A stretch of DNA of 32,684 bases, taken from the NCBI GenBank assembly GCA_964444225.1, contig CAYUFM010000011.1:1-32684 (forward strand). Direction: 5' to 3'. The notes below the pieces were generated by a model. It saw only the letters and a list, made by a program, of their open reading frames with translations, made no database searches and had not been told where the DNA came from. The DNA comes from JALHOM01 sp964444225 (lineage in GTDB: Bacteria; Patescibacteriota; Saccharimonadia; Saccharimonadales; 2-12-FULL-41-12). This document shows, piece by piece, positions 5,977 to 13,161 of the stretch (positions are counted from its first letter, which is position 1; each line of letters opens with the position of its first letter). The position numbers and the translations under genes are program-made.

Positions 5977-7944
5977 ATGAACTTCTGGGGCAGACTTAAC
6001 CTTGACGCATTTGACCATGACCTAATTGTCTGGTCGGCAGCTATTGGAATGATAGCCGGCGGTGGACTGGTTTTTGCTCTTTTGCTTAAGTATAAAAAAC
6101 TGGGTTGGTTATGGAAAAACTGGATAACCAGTCTTGACCACAAAAAAATCGGGATAATGTACCTCATTGTTTCGGTAGTAATGTTGCTTAGGGCGGTGGT
6201 TGAGTCAGGTATGTTAAAAGCTCAGCAGGCTGTAGCTCACGGAGGCTCAGAGGGATTTTTGAATGCTGATCATTTCCAACAACTCTTTACAGCACATGGC
6301 ACTATAATGATTTTCTTTGTGGCTATGGGGCTAATGTTTGCTCTTATAAATATCGTTTTGCCACTCCAGCTTGGCGCCAGAGATGTAGCCTTCCCTTTTA
6401 TGAACTCTGTAAGCTTTTGGCTATTTGCGATGGGTGCAATGCTCATGAATATATCACTTATTGTCGGAGAATTTTCAGCTGCTGGCTGGCTGGCTTATCC
6501 CCCGCTCGCTGGATTAGGATTTAGCCCAGGCGTTGGTGTTGATTATTGGATTTGGGCGCTACAAATTTCTGGGATTGGTAGCACGCTGTCTGGCATAAAC
6601 TTTATAGCTACGATAATTAAAATGCGCGCACCAGGAATGACATTAAAGAAAATGCCAATTTTTTCATGGAGCGTTTTGGGCTCGATGATGATGGTCGTGG
6701 CAGTATTCCCAGTTCTGACAGCAACGCTAGCTATGCTGTCGCTAGACAGAATATTGGGCATGCACTTCTTTACATCTGAGCTGGGCGGTAATCCTATGCT
6801 CTACGTTAATTTAATATGGGCTTGGGGACATCCAGAGGTATATATATTAATTTTGCCTGCTTTTGGTATCTTCTCTGAAGTCGTAGCAACTTTCGCAAGA
6901 AAGCGATTATTTGGTTATATGACCATGGTCTGGGCATTAATGATAATAACTGTATTGTCTATGCTGGTTTGGTTGCATCACTTCTTTACAATGGGTGCTG
7001 GTGCTAATGTTAATGCTTTCTTCGGAATAATGACAATGATTATTGCCGTGCCCACAGGTGTAAAAATGTTTAATTGGCTAGCCACCCTACATAGAGGCAG
7101 AATAAAACTTGCTTCGCCAATGATATGGTTTATTGCTTTTGTGGTGTCTTTTACTATAGGTGGCGTAACCGGTGTTATGTTAGCTGTGCCTGCACTTGAT
7201 TTTCAGGTGCACAACAGCTTGTTTCTTGTTGCACATTTTCATAATCAAGTCATTGGTGGCGTTGTCTTTGGCTACATGGCAGGACTGTATTATTGGTTTT
7301 CTAAAGCATTTGGGTTCAGCCTTAGCGAAAAAATTGGTAAGTCGGCCGCATGGCTGTGGTTGGTTGGGTTCTTTGTAACATTTACGCCAATATATATTCT
7401 GGGTTTTATGGGAGTTACCAGGAGACTCGATAGTTTCGAATCAAATCCTGGCTGGCAGGCTTTATTTATAGTTTCAGCTATTGGTGGCTTGATAATATTG
7501 GCAGGCGTTGCAATGCAAATTTACCAGATTTATGATGGCCTAAAAAACAAAAAGAAGTATATGGATAAGACTGGGGATCCGTGGGGAGGAAGAACTCTAG
7601 AATGGTCTACTACTTCACCGGCTCCACATTATAACTTTGCAGTTATTCCAGCCGTAGATAAAAGAGATCATTTTTGGTATCAAAAACAGAGTAGTAAAAT
7701 CTTAAAAAATACCAAATACGAAGATATATTAATGCCAAAAAATAGTAGTTTTGGATTTATTATTGGGTGCTTGGCTTTTGCCTTTGGCTTTGGAATAGTC
7801 TGGCATATGTGGTGGCTAGCAATTTTATCATTTGTAGGAGTTATTGTGAGTTTGATAGTCCGAGGAATGAACGATGAGCCAGAGTACGTCATTACCGCCA
7901 AAGAAGTAGCATTGCTAGAGTCAGGAAAGAAGGTCCACGCATGA
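5977..7944 (+). CDS. cyoB: Cytochrome bo-type quinol oxidase subunit I (heme-copper catalytic subunit)
   Basis: The start is set at ATG 5977, where AGAGGGGGA at 5961-5969 serves as ribosome-binding site; a longer frame from 5941 overlaps cyoA. The 655-residue product follows E. coli CyoB almost colinearly with numbering shifted by +1. Low-spin heme ligands are H107 and H422. The high-spin heme ligand is H420. CuB ligands are H285, H334 and H335, with cross-link Tyr Y289. D-channel residues D136 and E287 and K-channel K363 are all present. Quinone-site residues R72, H99 and Q102 are kept, while the E. coli D75 position is Glu (E76). It should reduce O2 to water, oxidise quinol and pump protons. 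Its stop overlaps cyoC by ATGA. Confidence 0.97.
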   Translation: MNFWGRLNLDAFDHDLIVWSAAIGMIAGGGLVFALLLKYKKLGWLWKNWITSLDHKKIGIMYLIVSVVMLLRAVVESGMLKAQQAVAHGGSEGFLNADHFQQLFTAHGTIMIFFVAMGLMFALINIVLPLQLGARDVAFPFMNSVSFWLFAMGAMLMNISLIVGEFSAAGWLAYPPLAGLGFSPGVGVDYWIWALQISGIGSTLSGINFIATIIKMRAPGMTLKKMPIFSWSVLGSMMMVVAVFPVLTATLAMLSLDRILGMHFFTSELGGNPMLYVNLIWAWGHPEVYILILPAFGIFSEVVATFARKRLFGYMTMVWALMIITVLSMLVWLHHFFTMGAGANVNAFFGIMTMIIAVPTGVKMFNWLATLHRGRIKLASPMIWFIAFVVSFTIGGVTGVMLAVPALDFQVHNSLFLVAHFHNQVIGGVVFGYMAGLYYWFSKAFGFSLSEKIGKSAAWLWLVGFFVTFTPIYILGFMGVTRRLDSFESNPGWQALFIVSAIGGLIILAGVAMQIYQIYDGLKNKKKYMDKTGDPWGGRTLEWSTTSPAPHYNFAVIPAVDKRDHFWYQKQSSKILKNTKYEDILMPKNSSFGFIIGCLAFAFGFGIVWHMWWLAILSFVGVIVSLIVRGMNDEPEYVITAKEVALLESGKKVHA

Positions 7945-8531
7945 GTATAAATCCAAGCGAGCATGCAAAAGCTGAAGATAAAGCACTATTTGGCTTCTGG
8001 ATATACTTAATGACTGATCTTGCTTTGTTCGTAACGCTGTTTGCTACCTTTGCTGTTTTGAGGTCGTCTACGGCTGGTGGTCCGACAGGTAGTGAAATTA
8101 CTGACCTACCTTTTGTTCTGACAGAAACAATTATTTTGCTTATTAGTAGTTTTGTGTGTGGCTTAGCGCTTTTATCTGCTCATGCTGGCAAAAAGAAAAA
8201 CACACTGATTTTACTGGCAATAACTTTTGCACTTGGTGCGAGCTTTGTTGGTCTTGAAATGTATGAGTTCAATAAACTCATCGACGAAGGACATTCATGG
8301 GAAGTTAGTGCATTTATGTCAGCATTCTTCACATTAGTAGGAACACATGGGATACATATTACGTCAGGTTTAATCTGGTTGGGCGTTATGATTGCACAGA
8401 TTTTGAAAAAAGGCTTTAGCGGTGGAACCATAAAAAGACTTACAATGTTTAGTCTCTTCTGGCATTTTCTTGATATAGTTTGGATATTTATCTTCACAAT
8501 TGTCTATTTGTTAGGAGCGGTCGCTGTATGA
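7941..8531 (+). CDS. cyoC: Cytochrome bo-type quinol oxidase subunit III
   Basis: The 196-residue protein has five hydrophobic helices and the subunit III signature: 'KALFGFWIYLMTDLALFVTL' at the N-terminus, 'MYEFNKLIDEGHSWEVSAF', then 'FTLVGTHGIHITSGLIWLGV' and the C-terminal 'FWHFLDIVWIFIFTIVYLLG'. The conserved 'FTLVGTHG-H' and 'WHFLDIVWIF' blocks are typical of the CyoC/CoxIII family. It starts inside the end of cyoB (ATGA at 7941-7944) and overlaps cyoD in the same way, so the three are translationally coupled. It likely stabilises subunit I. Length is close to the usual ~200 residues. Confidence 0.95.
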   Translation: MSINPSEHAKAEDKALFGFWIYLMTDLALFVTLFATFAVLRSSTAGGPTGSEITDLPFVLTETIILLISSFVCGLALLSAHAGKKKNTLILLAITFALGASFVGLEMYEFNKLIDEGHSWEVSAFMSAFFTLVGTHGIHITSGLIWLGVMIAQILKKGFSGGTIKRLTMFSLFWHFLDIVWIFIFTIVYLLGAVAV

Positions 8532-8908
8532 GCAAATTGAAAGCAAGAAAACTAAGCCAAGTTCAGTCATACATTGCTGGTTTTATTTTTTCAATAATTT
8601 TAACTCTCATACCCTACTACATAGTTGTCAATGAGAAATTATCTGGAGACTCATTATTATTTGGGGTTATGGGTTATGCTGTAATCCAGTTTGTGGTGCA
8701 GGTTGTATTTTTTCTGCACCTTGGTCATGAAAAAAATCCAAGATGGAAGCTAATAAGTATTGTATTTATGGTTGCTGTTATGCTATTCATTGCAATTGGT
8801 ACATTATGGATTATGAAAAATTTAGATTATCATATACTAGATAGATCACCAAAAGAGGTGGAAAACACTCTTTTGGAAAGTCAGAACTACAAACCAAATA
8901 ATTACTAA
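8528..8908 (+). CDS. cyoD: Cytochrome bo-type quinol oxidase subunit IV
   Basis: The start is set at ATG 8528, overlapping the cyoC stop by ATGA; the in-frame ATG at 8480 lies inside cyoC. The 126-residue product has three hydrophobic helices: 'SYIAGFIFSIILTLIPYYIV', 'FGVMGYAVIQFVVQVVFFLH' with the following LGHE, and 'LISIVFMVAVMLFIAIGTLW'. The order and the 'VQ-VFFLHLG' block match CyoD. In E. coli this small subunit helps subunits I and III assemble. The polar C-terminal tail after 'WIMKNLDYHILD' is longer than in E. coli CyoD. Confidence 0.92.
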   Translation: MSKLKARKLSQVQSYIAGFIFSIILTLIPYYIVVNEKLSGDSLLFGVMGYAVIQFVVQVVFFLHLGHEKNPRWKLISIVFMVAVMLFIAIGTLWIMKNLDYHILDRSPKEVENTLLESQNYKPNNY

Positions 8909-8909
8909 A

Positions 8910-9751
8910 TTGCAGACACTCAAGACTTACTACAAACTAACAAAACCGGGCATTATTAGAGGTAATCTTTTTGCAGTGGTTGCGGGATTCTTGTTAGCAT
9001 CACGGGGTGATGTCGATATTTGGTTAGGGATTTGGACAGCAATTGGCTCCGCATTAGTGATTGCGGGTGGGTGTGTCTTTAATAATTTTATTGATCGTGA
9101 TATAGACAAAAAAATGACTCGTACCAGTAAGCGTGCGATGCCGACAGGTAGTATTTCTCCTCTTGGAGCACTGGTTTACGGGGCTATCTTGGGTTTTTTT
9201 GGTTTTGTGGTTTTATATAATTTTACCAATAATTTAACAGTTTTTGTTGGAATAATCGGGCTTCTGTTTTATGTCTTTGTTTATGCTTACTTCAAAATAG
9301 ATANNNNNNNNNNTCTGGTGCTATTCCCCCTCTTGCAGGATATGTTGCAGTTAGTAACGAAATAGACAAAGGAGCAATAGCTGTTTTTTTAATCCTGGTA
9401 TTCTGGCAACTACCGCATTTTTACGCTATAACCATCTTTAGGGCTAGGGAGTACGCTAAGGCCGGGATTCCTGTTCTGTCACTTACAAGAGGGATAAAAG
9501 TAGCAAAGTACAGCATAGTTGCATACATTCCTGTTTTTATAACCGTTAGCCTGCTTCCATATTTTTATAGTTTAGTAGGTAGGCCTTATGTAATTATAAT
9601 GACTATAGCGGGGATATATTGGCTTTATACGGCAGTTGTTAACTTTAATGTATTAGATGATGAAAAATGGGCAAAAAAAGTTTTTGGAACTTCCCTTTTG
9701 GTTCTGACTGCATTTACCTTAGCAATTTTCATAGACCAAAATATTTTTTGA
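8910..9751 (+). CDS. cyoE: Heme O synthase (protoheme IX farnesyltransferase), interrupted by an assembly gap
   Basis: The frame opens with TTG at 8910, 1 nt after the cyoD stop; no ATG or GTG alternative exists. The 131 codons before the gap include the Asp-rich prenyl-diphosphate site 'NNFIDRDIDKKMTRTSKRAM'. After the 10-N run, a different frame starting at 9314 continues with 'SGAIPPLAGYVAV', 'FWQLPHFYAITIFRAREYAK' (second acidic motif, then AGIPVLSL) and membrane helices to a TGA at 9749-9751. The two halves sum to 276 residues and family members are ~285-300, so about 12-15 residues are missing in the gap. It converts heme B to heme O for CyoB. The frame change comes from the gap; nothing else suggests a true frameshift. 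Confidence 0.9.
9304..9313. other. Assembly gap (10 N) inside cyoE
   Basis: Ten Ns replace an unknown stretch. The upstream frame leaves one base (9303) before the gap and the downstream frame starts at 9314, so the true missing length must be 2 modulo 3; exactly 10 is impossible if the gene is intact. Comparison with the usual CyoE segment between these motifs suggests about 35-45 missing bases. Confidence 0.95.
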
Positions 9752-9769
9752 ATATGTTAGAATGTATTT

Positions 9770-10030
9770 ATGCTTATAGCTCATATATTGATTGCTTGTC
9801 TAAGTATCCTAGTTAGCACTTTTTTATACTTTTCGCCATCAAAGCAAAAGATTAATATTTCCTACATTCTATTATCTTCAACACTTGTTTCTGGAACTGC
9901 CCTAATCATTTTCTTTGATGCAAAAATACTAGCTACATGCTTAACGGGGCTGGCCTATACTTCGTACGTGGTCGCAACAATATATCTTGCAAAACACAAA
10001 TTGGCATCTTCTTCTGTAAAAATTAAGTAG
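9770..10030 (+). CDS. Small polytopic membrane protein of unknown function (86 aa)
   Basis: The 86-residue product is mostly hydrophobic, with three likely helices: 'LIAHILIACLSILVSTFLYF', 'ISYILLSSTLVSGTALIIFF' and 'ATCLTGLAYTSYVVATIYLA', ending in a Lys/Ser tail. It starts 18 bp after cyoE. TAGAAT at 9758-9763, 6 nt before the ATG, suggests its own nearly leaderless promoter, although read-through from cyo is also possible. There is no ribosome-binding site. The position suggests a role connected with the oxidase or its membrane environment, but no sequence motif supports that. I do not recognise the family. Confidence 0.6.
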   Translation: MLIAHILIACLSILVSTFLYFSPSKQKINISYILLSSTLVSGTALIIFFDAKILATCLTGLAYTSYVVATIYLAKHKLASSSVKIK

Positions 10031-10089
10031 TCTCGTATCCTAGGCTTCTCAAATGTATTATGCAATAATTATTTATAAGCATGATAACA

Positions 10090-11241
10090 ATGAAGCGAAT
10101 ATTTCTAATTCTTGTTAGTTTCTTTTTTAGATTCAGTTTATTCTTTGGATTAACACTTCTGGCTTTGGTTCTAGTAGTTGGTAATAAAAATACATTTAAA
10201 CAAACTTTAGGCGAAGTAGGTGCTTATGAACGTTTCACTCAATCAGTCATTGACTCTAGTAAAAATTCCGGAAATAATAATCCAAACTCGATACCACTTG
10301 GTGATCCTCAAATTCAAGAAATAATCAGACAAAGTTTAGACACAAAATCTCTATCGAGTATATCTGAGGGTTTTATTGACTCTGGGTTTGCTTGGCTCAA
10401 TGGTGAAACCGAAGATGTTGAGTTTAGCGCAGATCTCACAACAAACAAGCAAGTGCTAGCGGACGGAGTTGCTAACTATGCAGTTAATCGAATTGCCAGT
10501 CTTGATCCTTGCGAGACTCCACCCACAGACACTAGTGTATTTACGGTGGAATGTAATCCAACTGGAATTGACCTTGGAGAGCTAAAACAAGACATATCAA
10601 AGACAATTTTTGATGATAAAACGGTTTTTTCAAATAATAGACTTACCTTAGATAATCTACCCAAAACTTCTAGCGGACTGGCATTTACAGAACAATACGC
10701 TGACTTTCCTAAGTATTTTCAGATTATTAAGGTACTTCCCTATATTATTTTGTCCATTGCTTCGGCTTGCGCGGTGATAATAATTTTTACTGCAAGAACA
10801 AGACGCAGAGGCTTAAAAACTGTTGGCTATTCTTTGATAACAACAGCCGTAATTATGGCTATTACTCCTTTGATCTATATTTATGTTTTGCCGGCTATCG
10901 GATTCGGTGCACCCAACTTTAACAGTAACGATCAGTCAGTTTCATCAATAGTCAATGATGGAATATCCAAGCTGTACTCAGCATTTAATATTATGATCAT
11001 TAATGTAGCCTTGCAGACCTTAGTTGTTGGATTTGTTTTGGTAATAATAGCTAAATTTCTAAAGTCCAAATCATCAATTTACATTAATCTTGAGAAAAAA
11101 ACGGGTCTAATTCCAAGCGAAAGTCCAAAAAAACAAAACATTAGCAATGATTTATCTGATATGCCTGTTCAGACTAGCGAAGCACCTGTTAAGAAAACTA
11201 AAAAAACCTCTGCATTAGAGAAAAAATATCGTAAGATGTAA
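10090..11241 (+). CDS. Membrane protein with large extracytoplasmic domain, unknown function (383 aa)
   Basis: Two in-frame ATGs exist (10081 and 10090). The second is preferred because TATAAG at 10074-10079 abuts the first. The protein has an N-terminal membrane anchor (IFLILVSFFFRFSLFFGLTL), then ~190 residues of polar, probably external sequence with two Cys (LDPCETPP, FTVECNPTG). Three hydrophobic helices follow (ILSIASACAVIIIF; SLITTAVIMAITPLIYIYVL; INVALQTLVVGFVLVIIAKF) and a Lys/Pro-rich cytoplasmic tail ending 'SALEKKYRKM'. The two external cysteines could pair. The next gene begins 2 nt after the stop, so they probably form an operon. No enzymatic motif is visible. Confidence 0.7.
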   Translation: MKRIFLILVSFFFRFSLFFGLTLLALVLVVGNKNTFKQTLGEVGAYERFTQSVIDSSKNSGNNNPNSIPLGDPQIQEIIRQSLDTKSLSSISEGFIDSGFAWLNGETEDVEFSADLTTNKQVLADGVANYAVNRIASLDPCETPPTDTSVFTVECNPTGIDLGELKQDISKTIFDDKTVFSNNRLTLDNLPKTSSGLAFTEQYADFPKYFQIIKVLPYIILSIASACAVIIIFTARTRRRGLKTVGYSLITTAVIMAITPLIYIYVLPAIGFGAPNFNSNDQSVSSIVNDGISKLYSAFNIMIINVALQTLVVGFVLVIIAKFLKSKSSIYINLEKKTGLIPSESPKKQNISNDLSDMPVQTSEAPVKKTKKTSALEKKYRKM

Positions 11242-11243
11242 GT

Positions 11244-11888
11244 ATGAAAATAGGAATAGTTGGTTCTGGAGATGTTGCACAAAGCTTAGGTAAAGGCCTG
11301 GCTACACTGGGTCACGACGTGATGATTGGAAGTAGAGACCCTAAGAAAAAAGAGCTTTCTGGATGGAAAAGTAAACTTGGCAAAAAGGCGCATGTAGGCA
11401 CTACTACCGAGGCAGCTAGTTTTGGTGATATGTGTATTTTGGCGGTTGCTTGGCACGCTGGTGAGGACGTTATCGCGCAGGTAAGACCCCAACTTTCAGG
11501 CAAAATAGTTATTGATGTGACCAATCCTCTAGTTTTTAACGATTCTGGACCTCCTCAGCTTTCTTTAGGCCACACTATGAGCGGCGGAGAGATTGTTCAG
11601 CAGTCTTTGCCAGACAGTCACGTTGTTAAGGCTTTAAATATTATTAATCATGAAAATATGGTAGCGCCAAAATACAAAACTGGAACCCCAACCATGTTTA
11701 TATGCGGAAATAATAAATCAGCAATTTTGCACACTACCGAACTTCTCCAGGAAATGGGCTGGGAAGATATTGTTGATTTGGGTGGTATAGAAAAAAGTCG
11801 CTTACTAGAGCCGTTGTGTTTGTTGTGGATAGAATATGGTGTTGCGAATAACACCTGGAAACACGCAATTAGTATACTAAAGAGTTAA
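11244..11888 (+). CDS. NADP-binding oxidoreductase of the F420-dependent NADP reductase-like family
   Basis: The 214-residue protein opens with a Rossmann motif, G7-S-G-D-V-A12 (KIGIVGSGDVAQSLGKGLA), and G29-S-R-D-P33 at the end of strand 2, which usually signals NADP(H) binding through the 2'-phosphate. Later parts 'ILAVAWHAGEDVI', 'GKIVIDVTNPL', 'VVKALNIINHENM' and 'PTMFICGNN' fit the NADP oxidoreductase family described as F420-dependent. Whether this organism has F420 is unknown; flavin or another acceptor is possible. It follows the membrane protein by 2 nt. Its stop codon overlaps by 4 bp, tail to tail, with the NDH-2-like gene. Family call good, substrate unknown. Confidence 0.8.
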   Translation: MKIGIVGSGDVAQSLGKGLATLGHDVMIGSRDPKKKELSGWKSKLGKKAHVGTTTEAASFGDMCILAVAWHAGEDVIAQVRPQLSGKIVIDVTNPLVFNDSGPPQLSLGHTMSGGEIVQQSLPDSHVVKALNIINHENMVAPKYKTGTPTMFICGNNKSAILHTTELLQEMGWEDIVDLGGIEKSRLLEPLCLLWIEYGVANNTWKHAISILKS

Positions 11889-13096
11889 TCTTTTAAAGCT
11901 ACTTTACAGGTTTTACAGCTCTCTTCTTGTAGGTTTCTTTTGCTCCATATAGAAAATGCCTGGCTTACTCCCATAATCTCCTTATAGCCTATAAAGTCAG
12001 CCATAGTACGTAAAATTGCAGGAATTTTGCCTGTAAGTACAAAATTCCTGTACTGAAGCACAGACCAGTCTTCACCAGCAGGAACTACACTAATAGGTTT
12101 TCTCTGTCTGTAAGTTTGTAATTTTTTTGTCTTTATTTGACGGATTATTTGTTTTGATACAAAATTTGCATCCCATATTGCGACTAGAGCTAGTCCGCCG
12201 TATTTGGTGCCTGCATTATCGCCTATTACGTAGGTGTGGTTGTCGACCTGCATGTGATCATCTACAACAACCTTACCTCGCTCGTTCAGTTCAAATTGTG
12301 TGCTATTTTCTTTAAAAAATGGACTATTCGTAACACCGGCGGTCCAGATTACAGTATGGGATGGTATGCTCCTGTCGGTTAATTTTAAACTGGTTGACGT
12401 TTCCGCCTTTACTGCTTCACCCAACATTAACTTAACTCGTAGTTTTGTAAGTCTTTTTGCCGTTTTAAAGGATGCCTTTTCTGATAAAACTGGCAAAACT
12501 CTAGGTGAGGCTTCTATTAACTCTAACTTGATAGAGTGCTTTTTAACCTTGTGTTTCTTGCATATGTATTTTAAATATCGCGCAAGTGCAGCCGATAACT
12601 CTACCCCTGTAGCCCCAGCACCAACAACTACATAATTTGCATCTGGCTCACCTGTGTCGCTTAGAGTTTTATGGAGATGAGTTTTGAGTTTTTGAAGTGA
12701 CTCCGGTGTTTTTATACTGAATGAGTGCTCTTCAAGACCCGGTATACCAAAGTAACTCGTAACCACCCCAAGTGACAAAACTGCGATATCGTATTTAAAT
12801 ATCTTGTTATTTTCGGTTGTAATTGTTTTATCTTTACGGTCAATCTTTTTTGCTTTTTGGGTAACTACGGTTAGGTTTGGGTATTTTCTGGTGATCTGGA
12901 CGATAGGAATAATTGATTCTCTCATTCTAAAGCCCGTAGAGCTTCTGTATAGTGCTGGTGAGTATCTAAATGTTGTTGAGTCTGTAATGAGAGTCACCTC
13001 AACTTTGCGGCTATGTTTGCTCAAAAGTTTTGCTACACGCAAACCGCCAAAACCACCGCCAACAATAACAACATGTTTTTTTGATTTTGTACTCAT
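11885..13096 (-). CDS. Type II NADH dehydrogenase-like FAD/NAD(P)-binding oxidoreductase
   Basis: The 403-residue protein has the NDH-2 layout: FAD-binding G13-G-G-F-G-G18 near the N-terminus, a second dinucleotide motif G159-A-G-A-T-G164 with the following E166 for NADH, and the FAD-phosphate motif 'TYVIGDNAG' (I291-A295). NDH-2 enzymes pass electrons from NADH to quinone at the membrane without pumping protons, which would feed the neighbouring quinol oxidase. One feature is unusual: the usual quinone-site AIQQ is A306-I-W-D309 here, and the C-terminus carries C394-x-x-C397. The acceptor may therefore differ. The start lies 7 nt after a TACACT -10 element (13104-13109, minus strand), again leaderless in appearance. 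Confidence 0.82.
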   Translation of the reverse strand: MSTKSKKHVVIVGGGFGGLRVAKLLSKHSRKVEVTLITDSTTFRYSPALYRSSTGFRMRESIIPIVQITRKYPNLTVVTQKAKKIDRKDKTITTENNKIFKYDIAVLSLGVVTSYFGIPGLEEHSFSIKTPESLQKLKTHLHKTLSDTGEPDANYVVVGAGATGVELSAALARYLKYICKKHKVKKHSIKLELIEASPRVLPVLSEKASFKTAKRLTKLRVKLMLGEAVKAETSTSLKLTDRSIPSHTVIWTAGVTNSPFFKENSTQFELNERGKVVVDDHMQVDNHTYVIGDNAGTKYGGLALVAIWDANFVSKQIIRQIKTKKLQTYRQRKPISVVPAGEDWSVLQYRNFVLTGKIPAILRTMADFIGYKEIMGVSQAFSIWSKRNLQEESCKTCKVALKD

Positions 13097-13103
13097 TGCT
13101 TAT

Positions 13104-13109
13104 AGTGTA
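13104..13109 (-). promoter_or_regulatory. -10 element of the NDH-2-like gene, 7 nt before ATG
   Basis: Read on the minus strand, TACACT is followed by ATAAGCA and then the ATG at 13096. The 7-nt spacing matches other starts in this window. No Shine-Dalgarno is present and the -35 (TTTTAC at 17 bp) is weak. Confidence 0.4.
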
Positions 13110-13161
13110 CTAAACATAAGCTTGGTGTAAAATAGTAATAGTTATTTACTAGGGAGATAAA

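Noticed and set aside
9313..9365. cyoE frame continuing directly through the N-run to a stop at 9363-9365
   Set aside because: The residues after the gap in that frame do not fit CyoE, while the frame from 9314 gives SGAIPPLAGY and the second prenyltransferase motif; the apparent truncation is a gap artefact.
12300..12635. Plus-strand open frames inside the NDH-2-like gene
   Set aside because: Shadow frames of a confident minus-strand gene; no ribosome-binding site and no domain character. The same applies to plus-strand frames inside dnaB, dnaX and the fusion gene.
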